From contig JAUVXR010000009.1 in the NCBI GenBank assembly GCA_030603495.1, positions 12,792 through 76,791 on the forward strand: a DNA stretch of 64,000 bases. The letters are read 5' to 3'. Shown in pieces: positions 16,501 to 24,596 of the stretch. Source of the stretch: a bacterium. GTDB lineage: Bacteria; Armatimonadota; Zipacnadia; Zipacnadales; Zipacnadaceae. The translations under genes were made by a program, and so were the position numbers. How positions within the stretch are numbered: position 1 is the stretch's first letter; each line of letters begins with the position of its first letter. The notes beneath the pieces were generated by a model. The model searched no databases. It saw only the letters and a list, made by a program, of their open reading frames with translations, and was not told the origin of the DNA.

Positions 16501-17141
16501 GCCTGCGCGATCGGGAGGACTATCTCAGCTCCCAGCTCGACGACCTGAAGCAGGCCCGGGACGACCTCGAGCAGGTAATTGCGGAGATTGATGAGACCGC
16601 CAAGGACGTTTTTCTGAAGAGCTTCGAGCAGGTGGCCCAGTTCTTTGACGATCTATTCCGGCGGCTATTCGACGGCGGCAGCACGCGCCTAGAGCTAACC
16701 GAGCCCCAGGACCCGCTCAGTGGGGGAGTCGAGGTAATCGTACAGCAGCCCGGGCGTCGCTTCCAAAACCTGATGGCACTGTCGGGCGGCGAGAAGGCGA
16801 TGACGGCTCTTGCCCTGCTCTTTGCGATGATTCGAGTCAAACCAGCGCCCTTCTGTATTCTTGACGAGATTGATGCTGCTTTGGATGCCGCAAACTCCCG
16901 TCGCTTTGCCGAGATGCTCCGGGACTTTGCCCAGGACTCACAGTTCATCATTATCACCCACAATCCCGAAACGATGGAGATTGCCGATACGCTGCATGGC
17001 GTGACCATGGAGCAGCCTGGTGTCTCGAAGTTGATATCTGTGGAGTTGGCAACGGCCCAAAAGGAAGCCGAACGCTGGGCGGCGAGCAATGGGCAGCAGT
17101 CTCGGGAGCCGGTTCCCGACGTGGAGTCTGCGCCGGCCTGA
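13503..17141 (+). CDS. smc: Chromosome segregation protein SMC
   Basis: The full-length 1212-residue condensin ATPase. The head has KVQMRGFKTFADKTEL and Walker A GPNGVGKSNITDAVLWVLGE. Two long coiled coils (about residues 165-500 and 660-1000) flank a Gly-rich hinge near residues 505-640 (EGYPDGPRALL, VAVEAGLGERLHWVLV). The C-terminal head has the signature LSGGEKAMTALALLFA, Walker B FCILDEIDAALDAANSRRFA and the His switch IIITHNPETMEIADTLHGVT. SMC organises and segregates replicated chromosomes with ScpA/ScpB, which are not in the window. The start is GTG at 13503, 23 bp after the M24 gene. The stop overlaps the following ATG as TGATG, coupling it to ftsY. Confidence 0.98.
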   Translation: MQLEKVQMRGFKTFADKTELTFGPGITAIVGPNGVGKSNITDAVLWVLGEQGQRALRVESAEDVIFVGSENRRALGMAEVKLTLDNSDRRLATEYSEIEIARRLFRTGKSEYIINRDQVRLRDVRDLLVDSGMGADSYSVVGQGELEAILSARPEDRRELLEEVAGVRKYRIRRTEAERKLSSTEDNLVRVRDIIYELRAQREPLEKQAEVAREYQGLAERLHDLQRDLLAVEYARRREQRGALLNDSAVVEADLQTTRNQLSVLEAEYEQASTQATKLADALDELRRQAGDAEREVEKRRNAQALAAEKLRSVSERRGQLQQAAKQAEQRDRELRKALQKLEQTQSRHQTVVDAEKQRLEQLAASHEQEEAEYRQHIEARESLRARDGELSAQSAAVENEVAAMQGLQVELDERLERLSGQQEQLEQQRDQLQSRLGELREENTTRQQQEEEIRGGLREMREQHAALVRTLREHRRKRDQLGEAVAAAESRESLLQELQQSHEGYPDGPRALLAAADKGELIGVEGLLADFLDVPRQLEVAVEAGLGERLHWVLVASEEDGRRCLEYLRENGLGRATVLATNMPPPSFAPRGAAGVSRAAQGVVGAISALVKYPRKLKHVLDHVLGDVLIVEDLTAEARIRPMLGGPARVVTLSGEVVGPLGEITAGDLEEGAAQSFSRRHQLAELEANLQQLRRHLAAMWETEEKLESRDQELAQQVREFEGQLGEANKQAMALEGELGHTADRFRAARSACEELVGEITALRERHQETDTRLAEGERQRLGFRHELDQLEGELQGLSSEQVMAEHRENQRDKLTAAQIKVAELQEKFRSGQLMAQQHEQELSRVEQEIAHQQAQLAELEDIEQQAEQTLQSGGGDNGDLEHQAETLHEQAESCQQELSKLRHTTTELELARRKLVNLREEQTEQLHRLELRQARHDSELEHIVVELQEVYELTPEEALAQRPEEFKLTAARREANELKQQIRALGYVNVSAIEECQRLRDREDYLSSQLDDLKQARDDLEQVIAEIDETAKDVFLKSFEQVAQFFDDLFRRLFDGGSTRLELTEPQDPLSGGVEVIVQQPGRRFQNLMALSGGEKAMTALALLFAMIRVKPAPFCILDEIDAALDAANSRRFAEMLRDFAQDSQFIIITHNPETMEIADTLHGVTMEQPGVSKLISVELATAQKEAERWAASNGQQSREPVPDVESAPA

Positions 17142-18157
17142 TGTGCTACGGTTGCTGGGTGGTTTGTGGAGGGAGAGCCGGTCTCCTGTGCGCCGTGGCT
17201 TTAGCGAAAGCGTATAGCCCACCTACTATCGCGGCAGGGCGCTGCTTCTACAAGGTCTTGCATACCCAGAAAGGAATTACACCCTTGCTCAAGGGACTGT
17301 TTCGCCGCGTCGGTGCGGTGCTAACCGGGCGCGCGGTTATTGATGACGAACTCCTGGAAGACCTCGAAGCTGCCCTGATCCAGGGCGACGTCAGTGTGCC
17401 CGTGGCCGAGCAGATGGTCGAGCAGCTTCACCAAGAGGCCGAGTCGCGGCAGATCACGGAACCCGTGGGCCTGCTCAAGCTGTTGGCCGAGCAAGTCGAG
17501 CAGATGCTCAAGCCGTACGAAGCGCCTCTCAACGTCGGCGAGCAGAGGCCGACGGTCTTTCTGATGTTGGGCGTCAACGGCGTGGGCAAGACCACCTGCA
17601 TCGCCAAGATCGCCCACTGGTACCAGTCCGCCGGCAACAAGGTGCTGCTGGTGGCTGGTGATACTTTCCGCGCAGCGGCGGCGGAGCAACTTGAGGTATG
17701 GGCAGAGCGGGTGGGCTGTGACATCGTCCGCCAGCAGTCCGGCTCCGATCCGGCCGCAGTGGTCTATGATGGATTGGAGGCTGCTAAGGCTCGGGGCTGC
17801 AACCTGGTCATCGTGGACACCGCTGGTCGCCTGCACACCAAGCGCAATCTGATGGAAGAGTTGCGCAAGATGGACCGGGTGATCGAGCGCCAGCTCGGCC
17901 GACCCGCCGACGAACGGCTGCTGGTCATTGACGCGACCACTGGTCAGAACGCCATCAATCAGGCGCGGGTGTTCAACGAGGCGGTGGGGGTGACCGGCCT
18001 GCTGGTCGCCAAGCTCGACGGCACGGCCAAGGGCGGGGTAATGCTGAGCGTCACGCAGGAGCTGGGCCTACCGATCAAGCTCATCGGGGTAGGGGAGAAG
18101 GTGGGCGACCTCCGCCTCTTCTCCGCGCAAGAGTTTGCAGGGCAGATGTTCAATTAG
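17141..18157 (+). CDS. ftsY: Signal recognition particle receptor FtsY
   Basis: The SRP-receptor GTPase that docks ribosome-SRP complexes at the membrane. The NG domain is complete: N helices (FRRVGAVLTGRAVIDDELLE), G1 GVNGVGKTTCIAKIA, GDTFRAAAAEQLEVWAER, VDTAGRLHTKRNLMEEL, AKLDGTAKGG and GVGEKVGDLRLFSAQEF. The ATG at 17141 overlaps the smc stop (TGATG), giving 338 residues with an unusual hydrophobic 48-residue N-terminal extension. A TTG at 17285 preceded by AAAGGA would give a 290-residue protein that begins exactly at the NG domain. Which is used cannot be decided here. The smc-ftsY pairing is common in bacteria. Confidence 0.95.
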   Translation: MCYGCWVVCGGRAGLLCAVALAKAYSPPTIAAGRCFYKVLHTQKGITPLLKGLFRRVGAVLTGRAVIDDELLEDLEAALIQGDVSVPVAEQMVEQLHQEAESRQITEPVGLLKLLAEQVEQMLKPYEAPLNVGEQRPTVFLMLGVNGVGKTTCIAKIAHWYQSAGNKVLLVAGDTFRAAAAEQLEVWAERVGCDIVRQQSGSDPAAVVYDGLEAAKARGCNLVIVDTAGRLHTKRNLMEELRKMDRVIERQLGRPADERLLVIDATTGQNAINQARVFNEAVGVTGLLVAKLDGTAKGGVMLSVTQELGLPIKLIGVGEKVGDLRLFSAQEFAGQMFN

Positions 18158-18389
18158 GAGCGGGGCCAACGAGTGACAGAGGATTTGGTCACCAGAGGTT
18201 TTGCTGCCCGGTGCGGTCCTCAGCTATCCGTGGCGGTCCGCGATTATATGCCCTGGGACCAGCAACACCTTCACCTGCGGTTGCATCCGGCCTCCTCACG
18301 AAAGACGGAGGGAGCATAAGGGAGATGAATAAGCATGTCGGAACATGGTAAAGGAAATGCCGTGGTCCACTGTGAGGAGGCGATCCGTT

Positions 18390-20522
18390 ATGAGAACTCT
18401 CTGGCTATTGGTTCTTGTGCTGCTTCTCAGCCCCACTGTTGCATTTGCTGATGGTGGCTTCTTCAAGCAGGCTCCGCTCCCAGGAAGAGTGGCCGGGGCA
18501 GGGGAGGTCAGTTCCGCCTCTCAGAAGGCCATCGTAATCCGGGAAGGCGACAGCGAGGTACTGCTACTGCAGACTACGTACGGCGGCCCCGCTGCTGAGT
18601 TTGCCTGGGTGATTCCTGTGCCTGGGCGGCCAACCGCAACCGATGTTTTCCCTGCTTCTACGGAGTTCGTCGATGCGATATTCCTCGCGACGCAGCCCAC
18701 CATCCAGACACATATAGTTGACCCGCTCAGGCGCTATGGCCGTGGCATGAAGGCGGGGCTGCAAGCCCCAGCAGCACCTCCCGGAGGCCTGCCTGGCGCA
18801 CCGGAGCGGGTAACAGTGTGGGAGCGCATGGAGGTGGGCGACTACGATGCAGCAGTGCTGTCAGCCACAAGTGCAGCAATACTCGTTGAATGGCTCAACG
18901 AAAACGGCTTTGTATTCCCGCCCGAGGCCGAGGAGATTGCGGCTGGCTATGTACAGAAGCAATGGTATTTTGTAGCCTTGCGAATACGCCCCGGGTTGCA
19001 GCAGGAACAGCCGGTGCTGCAAGATGTTGAACCCATTGGTATCCGGTTCCCCGCCGAACGGCTAACCTATCCACTAGGAATCTCGGCGGTGAGCGCTCCG
19101 GAGAAGACGTCACTGCTCCTGGCTGTGCTGGCCGATGCGCCAGTCACCTGCAATGAGTTAATAGTAATGGAACCAGAAGTCAAAACAGAGCGCCCGCCGG
19201 GTTCATGTTATACGTCCGTGGTCAAGGAACTCCTCGACCGGGGCAATGGGGAGGCGCTTTTCTGTGAGTACCGAGGTGCGGTTGACACGAACCGGTACGG
19301 GCAAATGATACATCGTGCCCTAAGAAGTGTACGCTCAACCGACGAAGATGCGTGGAAGATGGGTCAGCTTGACCTCACGGAGATGTCGTATGATGCCAGC
19401 GAGATAGATCCCGCTGCGCCCCGTGATTGGTCGCAGTTGCAGGCCACGCGTTTCTTCGGGCTACTGCCCAAAGTGGCACTCTTGGACTTGACATTTTCTC
19501 CCGCCCGACAGGATGCTATAGTAGTACATGTCACGCGGCGGGCAACCTTGCCTGTGCCTCGGTGGGCACAGATTTCGGGGTCGCCGCTCTTTGTGGTCAC
19601 ACTACACGTCATCCTATTTGCACTGTTACTGGTCGGTTTCCAGCGACTTTTGCGCAGGCCTCGCGCCGCAGCGGACCAGGCGCCGGAGCTGGACCGGACC
19701 GCTATGCTTACCTTTAGCATACTGGTAGGCATTTTGCTATCCCTGGCGGTAGGGCTGCTTACGCTAAACGCCATTGACTGGGAGGTCGCTCAAGCACTGG
19801 CAGCAGCGCTTGTTGGTGCCGAAGATACTGGCGACTACGCACTCCTCATACTGCAACTGCTTTATTGCCTAGTCGCCTGGTGGGCGGCCTCAAAGCTCAT
19901 CCGCGGCGCTTCCGCGGGGCAATGGGCGAGAGCCATGGTGCTCACGATAGTCTTCGGAGGAGTCTTTACGTGGCTTTTCAGTGAACTGTTCTTCATCGAC
20001 CCCGACGACTTTGCTAGTCCGCATCTGGCTATGTCTCTGCTTACCCTCTGGGCACTGGCCTGTGCCGCATCTGCCCTTATAGTCCGGAGCCCTCTTGGCT
20101 CAGCAAGGGCCCATCTGCCAGGTGATGCAATCCTGTTCGCTCTTGTGAGTACTGCAGTCCTTAGCCCGTTCTTAATGAAAACGCACAATGCTGTGCTGGA
20201 GACCCGGCCCTCCCGATACGAGATTACGCAGCAGTTGGACGAGGCTCTGCAAGAATTGGACGAAGCTCTCGGCGCGTTCAAGGATCAGACTGGTTGCTAT
20301 CCAGAGCGCCTGCTTGACCTGACTAAGACTCAGTCGACCTATGGTCTGGACTCAAGCGGCAATCGGGTGCCCCTCACCTCGCCACTGCAAACTGCCGTGC
20401 TCCAAGAGTTGCCCACCGACCCACTGACCGGGCGTTCGGATACGTGGGTCTATGATGTGCTGGCTCCTCAGGTAGTAGACTCCGGCGCTTACGAGATCAT
20501 GGTGGAACGTTCAAGCCCGTGA
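18390..20522 (+). CDS. DUF2330 membrane protein with a pseudopilin-like C-terminal domain
   Basis: A 710-residue protein. A signal peptide (residues 1-20, MRTLWLLVLVLLLSPTVAFA) is followed directly by DGGFF, the usual start of mature DUF2330 proteins. The DUF2330 domain spans about residues 20-340 (SSASQKAIVIREGDSEVLLL, TTYGGPAAEFAWVIPVPGRP). About six membrane helices follow (residues 405-610). The last 95 residues look like the soluble part of a type II secretion/type IV pseudopilin: LDEALGAFKDQTGCYPERLL, LPTDPLTG and a WVYDVL ending. DUF2330 has no established function. ATG 18390 follows GAGGAGG. The 232-bp gap upstream holds only an unconvincing 48-codon frame at 18173-18319. The gene converges on the TPR-zincin gene. 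Confidence 0.75.
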   Translation: MRTLWLLVLVLLLSPTVAFADGGFFKQAPLPGRVAGAGEVSSASQKAIVIREGDSEVLLLQTTYGGPAAEFAWVIPVPGRPTATDVFPASTEFVDAIFLATQPTIQTHIVDPLRRYGRGMKAGLQAPAAPPGGLPGAPERVTVWERMEVGDYDAAVLSATSAAILVEWLNENGFVFPPEAEEIAAGYVQKQWYFVALRIRPGLQQEQPVLQDVEPIGIRFPAERLTYPLGISAVSAPEKTSLLLAVLADAPVTCNELIVMEPEVKTERPPGSCYTSVVKELLDRGNGEALFCEYRGAVDTNRYGQMIHRALRSVRSTDEDAWKMGQLDLTEMSYDASEIDPAAPRDWSQLQATRFFGLLPKVALLDLTFSPARQDAIVVHVTRRATLPVPRWAQISGSPLFVVTLHVILFALLLVGFQRLLRRPRAAADQAPELDRTAMLTFSILVGILLSLAVGLLTLNAIDWEVAQALAAALVGAEDTGDYALLILQLLYCLVAWWAASKLIRGASAGQWARAMVLTIVFGGVFTWLFSELFFIDPDDFASPHLAMSLLTLWALACAASALIVRSPLGSARAHLPGDAILFALVSTAVLSPFLMKTHNAVLETRPSRYEITQQLDEALQELDEALGAFKDQTGCYPERLLDLTKTQSTYGLDSSGNRVPLTSPLQTAVLQELPTDPLTGRSDTWVYDVLAPQVVDSGAYEIMVERSSP

Positions 20523-20652
20523 TGCCTAGAATAATCACTGGGCTCACCGGTAAGCCTCCGTGCGAGGGCAGCGCCGGGGGGCCAGGCTTGTTTTGTGCAG
20601 GTTAAGCAACTAGACGGAGACGATCGCCAAATTTACGCTCGGCAGGCTGGTG

Positions 20653-22395
20653 TTATACCTGCGGAGCCTGTTCTATTCGTATGCCCTGGAGGTGCAACTG
20701 GTCGGTGTCACCGCCGACGGAGAGGCGGACGGTATGCCAGCCAGCCTCGTCAGTGAAGATAGTCAGGGGACTGGGGCTGACCAGCGTTTGCTCGCCCAGT
20801 CTGAATTCCAGGTTCACACTCTCGCCGGACGGGACTGCCTCAGCGGCAATCACCCAGGCGCCGGCCGGCAGGAAGACCGGCAGCAGGGCGGTGTCGCCGG
20901 GGCCCAAGGTTATCTCCTCGCGGCGCACGGCGCCTTCCTGAGTAAGCTGAGCCAGTCGGCTTTGGGCTGGGTTCAACGCGCCGGCATTCACGCGCCACGC
21001 CTGGACTTCCAGGTTGCGGGTTACGATCTCGCGGTAGGTCGCAAGAAAGTCGGTCGGGGCTGGGTTTTCGCCGGGAGTATTGTCGAGAATCTCAGCCAGG
21101 ACCTGAGGCCCCTGCGCGGCCAGCACCCACAGGCAGAAGCCGGTGAAGTAGTCCATCGCCTCGGCAGACTTGGCCTGGACCAGCGCCGATTCCGGCCCCT
21201 CCCGCAACCACAGGTCCAGGGCTGGCCGACACTGTTCCTGGATGTAATCGGCCACCTTCTGGCCGTCACCATTTAGGACTGCTCCCACCGCATCAGCTAC
21301 TGTCTGGCTTGGCCAGCGCGCGCCGGTGACCAGCTCCGCCTCCGCCGCCAGCCACTGCGTGAAGAGCCGCTCACCCAGCAGTCCGCCACCCATTTCCTCG
21401 GGTTCATCGAAGCGACCAACGGCGGGGAGCAGCGAGTGGCCCAGTTCGTGGGCGACCTCCCGCGCCCATTCCGCCGCGGTGCGCGGCTGATCAATGTCGT
21501 AGAAATAGATGTTGTTCTCGTATTGCTCGGCGCCCGCCGGACCGGGTTCGCACAGATAGACGTGCACCAGGCCTTCATCGTCGCCCGTGGGCGGCCGGTT
21601 CAGGTACATGGCCGCATACCCAGAAAAGCGCAGGAGCAGGTGAGTGATGGTTGTGGCCAGTTGAGAGTAGTCATTATCCGCGTGGCTGATGGTCTGGGAG
21701 GGGTATTGCACCACGAAGCGGAGGTCCGTTACCTGCGAATTGGGCCGCCCCACCAAGCCGTAACAGACGCGGTTCACTGTGGCATAGGCGCGCCCGTATT
21801 GGCCCGCGGGAATCGGTATCCGTGGCGCCGGGTCGCTGCGTCCCATCTCCTCGGGGAAGAGCAGCGAGGTAGTATATGCGAAATCAAGGCGGCGCCTGGA
21901 CCTCAGCGCATCAGCGCCCGGCAGCCTAACCTGACACTTATCAACTACCACGGAAATTGGACTGTATTTCAGATAGTCCAGCTTCACCCAGCGAGGAAAG
22001 CGAGCTTGGTAGAACACATAGCGCATCCGTGCCCGTGCATGGCTATGATTGGGCGCCAATTGCAGGACTTGCCCATAGCAGTCAACAGCCCGTTCGATCT
22101 CACCGCTGGCCTCGTGCAAGAATCCGAGCTGGGCATGGACCTCAGGATAAGTCGGATCCGCCTTCAGTGCGACCGCAAGCTGCTTCCTGGCCTGTTCATG
22201 CTGGCCCTGGTCGAGTAGCTCCTGCGCCTGCTCGACCAGCTCTACAGCCTCGGTCCGATCCGCGTAAGCGGGGGCTATCGCCCACGGCAAAACGAGGACC
22301 ACCACCATAGTGGCTGCCACGCTTGCGGCAGACCGGATAGCCTTATCGGCGAGGGCTTTGGCTACGGCGGGATGCTGATGCGTTGTCCATCTCAT
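20653..22395 (-). CDS. Exported TPR protein with HELGH zincin motif
   Basis: A 580-residue protein. An N-terminal signal or anchor segment (AASVAATMVVVLVLPWAIAPAYA) ends near residue 46. TPR repeats follow at about residues 50-130 (AQELLDQGQHEQARKQLAVA, YPEVHAQLGFLHEASGEIER). A middle domain carries VAHELGHSLLPAVGRFDEPE at about residue 314, a HExxH zinc-peptidase motif with an acidic stretch 7-12 residues later that could supply the third ligand. The C-terminal 100 residues are beta-rich and look like a carbohydrate-binding or pre-peptidase C-terminal-type domain (ITLGPGDTALLPVFLPAGAW). I do not know a named family. ATG 22395 overlaps the upstream stop as ATGA, so translation is probably coupled. 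Confidence 0.7.
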   Translation of the reverse strand: MRWTTHQHPAVAKALADKAIRSAASVAATMVVVLVLPWAIAPAYADRTEAVELVEQAQELLDQGQHEQARKQLAVALKADPTYPEVHAQLGFLHEASGEIERAVDCYGQVLQLAPNHSHARARMRYVFYQARFPRWVKLDYLKYSPISVVVDKCQVRLPGADALRSRRRLDFAYTTSLLFPEEMGRSDPAPRIPIPAGQYGRAYATVNRVCYGLVGRPNSQVTDLRFVVQYPSQTISHADNDYSQLATTITHLLLRFSGYAAMYLNRPPTGDDEGLVHVYLCEPGPAGAEQYENNIYFYDIDQPRTAAEWAREVAHELGHSLLPAVGRFDEPEEMGGGLLGERLFTQWLAAEAELVTGARWPSQTVADAVGAVLNGDGQKVADYIQEQCRPALDLWLREGPESALVQAKSAEAMDYFTGFCLWVLAAQGPQVLAEILDNTPGENPAPTDFLATYREIVTRNLEVQAWRVNAGALNPAQSRLAQLTQEGAVRREEITLGPGDTALLPVFLPAGAWVIAAEAVPSGESVNLEFRLGEQTLVSPSPLTIFTDEAGWHTVRLSVGGDTDQLHLQGIRIEQAPQV

Positions 22396-23369
22396 TGGTG
22401 GCACTCGATGTGGTTGGCGATCTCTTCGGCTAGATCATAGTTGGCCCGGTCCAGCAGCGCATAGCAGACAAATATCTTGTTCTCCTGTTGACAATGCCAG
22501 GCATAGCCCAGCAATCGGTCCGCGCACTGCCGTCCGGTAATGTGCCGTGCAAAACTCTTCAACCCCCACAAGGGCGTCATACGGTTACCGCTGAACGAAA
22601 CTGCGGGGTGGCCGCGAAACTCCCGCTCCTGGGACTGCGGGCCATACCGGCGCAGCTCCTTGCCCAGCGCTGTCTGAAGCCACTCATTGAGACTCTCCTC
22701 GCGAAGCAGGGTTGCGGCCATGCCCCAGCGTCCCACGGTTACCGTCTCGGTCTCGCGGGCAAATGACAGCTTTATGAGGCCGGGAAACATCTCCTGGGTA
22801 CTGAGCGCGAAATCCTTGGGCATCTGACAGGCAAAGCCGTAGGCGGCCCAGGTCACCCAGTCATCACCGGGATGGTCCTTGATTGTGCTCAGCACTTGCT
22901 GGGCCGTGGCCAGAAGTTGAGCGTCGTCAGGCAAGCCCATAACCTGGGCAACGACTGTGCGCTCGCACTGCTTACAGACCCAGACTACCCCGTAAGCCTG
23001 TTGTACGTCTTCCCGGCCACGTGGACGCCCAGGCGACGAGGTGCTCCATGCAAAAGTCTGGAGACTATCTTTGTGCATCTGCCGCTTACTGACGACGTGT
23101 GCATCCCGCTCACTGGTGAACTGCCGCTTATCTCGCCGCGCCCGCTTCTCGATAGAGGCCAAGTACTTGTCAAGGGTCTCTGGCAGATCCACGAAGCCGG
23201 GTGTACTCACCCACTTGATTTCCAGCCGCGGCATGTCACGGTCGTCAACTCGCAGATAGCCTTCTTTCTCGTCGGCGGAGACAGATGCCAGCGACCAGTC
23301 CGCCGGCACGCGGACGGTCATGCCGTCCCATCCGATTAACTGTTGGCCCTGCTGGTTGCCTTTAGTCAT
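22392..23369 (-). CDS. Unknown protein coupled to the TPR-zincin gene
   Basis: I do not recognise this 325-residue protein. It has no clear signal peptide and starts with a hydrophilic N-terminus (MTKGNQQGQQLIGWDGMTVR). It seems to hold two similar halves, each opening with an aromatic strand followed by P-x-D-W/F (VRVPADWSL near residue 18, CQMPKDFALS near residue 185), so an internal duplication is possible. One CxxC pair (VWVCKQCERT) is visible. It sits 24 bp after rodA and overlaps the next gene by ATGA, so rodA, this gene and the zincin gene form one operon, suggesting an envelope or quality-control role. Confidence 0.6.
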   Translation of the reverse strand: MTKGNQQGQQLIGWDGMTVRVPADWSLASVSADEKEGYLRVDDRDMPRLEIKWVSTPGFVDLPETLDKYLASIEKRARRDKRQFTSERDAHVVSKRQMHKDSLQTFAWSTSSPGRPRGREDVQQAYGVVWVCKQCERTVVAQVMGLPDDAQLLATAQQVLSTIKDHPGDDWVTWAAYGFACQMPKDFALSTQEMFPGLIKLSFARETETVTVGRWGMAATLLREESLNEWLQTALGKELRRYGPQSQEREFRGHPAVSFSGNRMTPLWGLKSFARHITGRQCADRLLGYAWHCQQENKIFVCYALLDRANYDLAEEIANHIECHQ

Positions 23370-23393
23370 TTCGTGGCCAAGGGTACGGGCTAG

Positions 23394-24512
23394 TCAGAAA
23401 GCTATCTTCCGTTTGCGCATATGAATGCTCTGGAGGATGCCGACTGCGGCAAAGTTCGCTACCATACTGCTGCCGCCGTAGCTAACAAAGGGCAGCGTCA
23501 TTCCCTTAACCGGGGCCAGGCCCAACGCCATCCCAATGTTGGCGACGATATGAATGAGGAACATTGCAGCTACTCCCGCCGCCAGCAGGCGGCCTAGGAT
23601 GTCTTTGGCCGCCCAGGATATGGCTAGACTCCGCCACATTAGCATCGCCAGCAGCCCCAGCATCACCGTTGATCCGACGAATCCCCATTCCTCGCCGACG
23701 ACCGTGAATATGAAGTCCTTTTCCTGATGAGGTATGAACGACAGACGGCTCTGAGTGCCCTGGTAGAGGCCCTTGCCCAGAAAGTGCCCTGAGCCGATGG
23801 CAATCAGCGACTGCCGAATCTGCCAGCCAGCTCCATACTGCTCATTCTCCGGATGCATAAAGGCGGTGAGTCGCTCCTTGTGATATGGGCGAATAATGTC
23901 GGCGCCCCAGGCGGCAGCAAACAGCATCATCAAGGCGAAGCCAAAGGCAGCCAGGTGGGTCAGCTTCGCCCCCGCCAGGAAGAGAACAAAAAACCAGATG
24001 AATCCTAGCACCACCGGTGTCCCCAGGTCCGGCTGCAGGAATATCAGTGCTGAGGGCACCAGGATATAGGCCAGCGAGCGTACTACGGTCTCAAAGGTCT
24101 GCTGCTCTCCACGCATCCGGCTAGCAAGGTATGTACCCAGGACAATAATGACGGCAATCTTGGCCAATTCCCCGGGCTGCACGCTGAGCGGGCCAAGTGA
24201 CAGTCGCCGCGCGCTGCCATAGGCGATCGGGCCGATGGCAAGCACTAGCAGTAGCAACGCCATCACCAGCCCGTAAATGAAGGGGCTGAGAGTGGGCAGG
24301 CGGTTGTAGTCAACCATCATCACCAGGAGCATAACCACCAGCCCGACGAGTATCCAAATAAGCTGGAGGCTTACAGTACGGGTAGGAGGCTCGTCGGCCA
24401 TGGCTAGCTGGGCCTGGGTGCAGCTATATATCATCAGCGCCCCGTAGGCGCACAGCAACAGTACGACGGCAAGGAGCATCAAATCAGTTCGCGAAAACAA
24501 GGCTCTGTCCAT
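23394..24512 (-). CDS. rodA: SEDS peptidoglycan glycosyltransferase RodA
   Basis: A 372-residue SEDS-family polymerase for lateral wall growth. It has about ten membrane helices from LLAVVLLLCAYGALMIYSCT onward. Family motifs include SLGPLSVQPGELAKIAVIIV, QPDLGTPVVL, AFMHPENEQYGAGWQIRQS, AIGSGHFLGKGLYQGTQSRL, FIPHQEKDFIFTVVGEEWGF and GMTLPFVSYGGSSMVANFAA. RodA works with a class B PBP and MreB; the PBP is not adjacent here. ATG 24512 lies about 12 nt after the expected transcription start of the extended -10 promoter. Confidence 0.95.
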   Translation of the reverse strand: MDRALFSRTDLMLLAVVLLLCAYGALMIYSCTQAQLAMADEPPTRTVSLQLIWILVGLVVMLLVMMVDYNRLPTLSPFIYGLVMALLLLVLAIGPIAYGSARRLSLGPLSVQPGELAKIAVIIVLGTYLASRMRGEQQTFETVVRSLAYILVPSALIFLQPDLGTPVVLGFIWFFVLFLAGAKLTHLAAFGFALMMLFAAAWGADIIRPYHKERLTAFMHPENEQYGAGWQIRQSLIAIGSGHFLGKGLYQGTQSRLSFIPHQEKDFIFTVVGEEWGFVGSTVMLGLLAMLMWRSLAISWAAKDILGRLLAAGVAAMFLIHIVANIGMALGLAPVKGMTLPFVSYGGSSMVANFAAVGILQSIHMRKRKIAF

Positions 24513-24530
24513 AGCTCTTCAGTGCCCTTT

Positions 24531-24539
24531 AGTATAACA
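24531..24539 (-). promoter_or_regulatory. Extended -10 promoter for rodA
   Basis: On the minus strand TGTTATACT (24539-24531) is an extended -10 element (TGnTATACT). No good -35 is visible at 17 bp. The predicted start, near 24524, gives a very short leader before the rodA ATG. Confidence 0.5.
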
Positions 24540-24584
24540 GAAACACAAGGGGCAGGGAAGGTTTCCCGATTCGGCCGGCTGGGG

Positions 24585-24590
24585 TATAAT
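24585..24590 (+). promoter_or_regulatory. -10 element directly before the ogt start
   Basis: TATAAT at 24585-24590 is perfect consensus and ends 6 bp before the GTG at 24597. The -35 side (TTTCCC near 24562) is weak. A start about 7 nt after the -10 would place the first base on the GTG. Confidence 0.5.
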
Positions 24591-24596
24591 GACACT

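Noticed and set aside
18173-18319. A 48-residue GTG-start frame between ftsY and the DUF2330 gene
   Set aside because: There is no good ribosome site, no recognisable motif and no sign of conservation; left unannotated.
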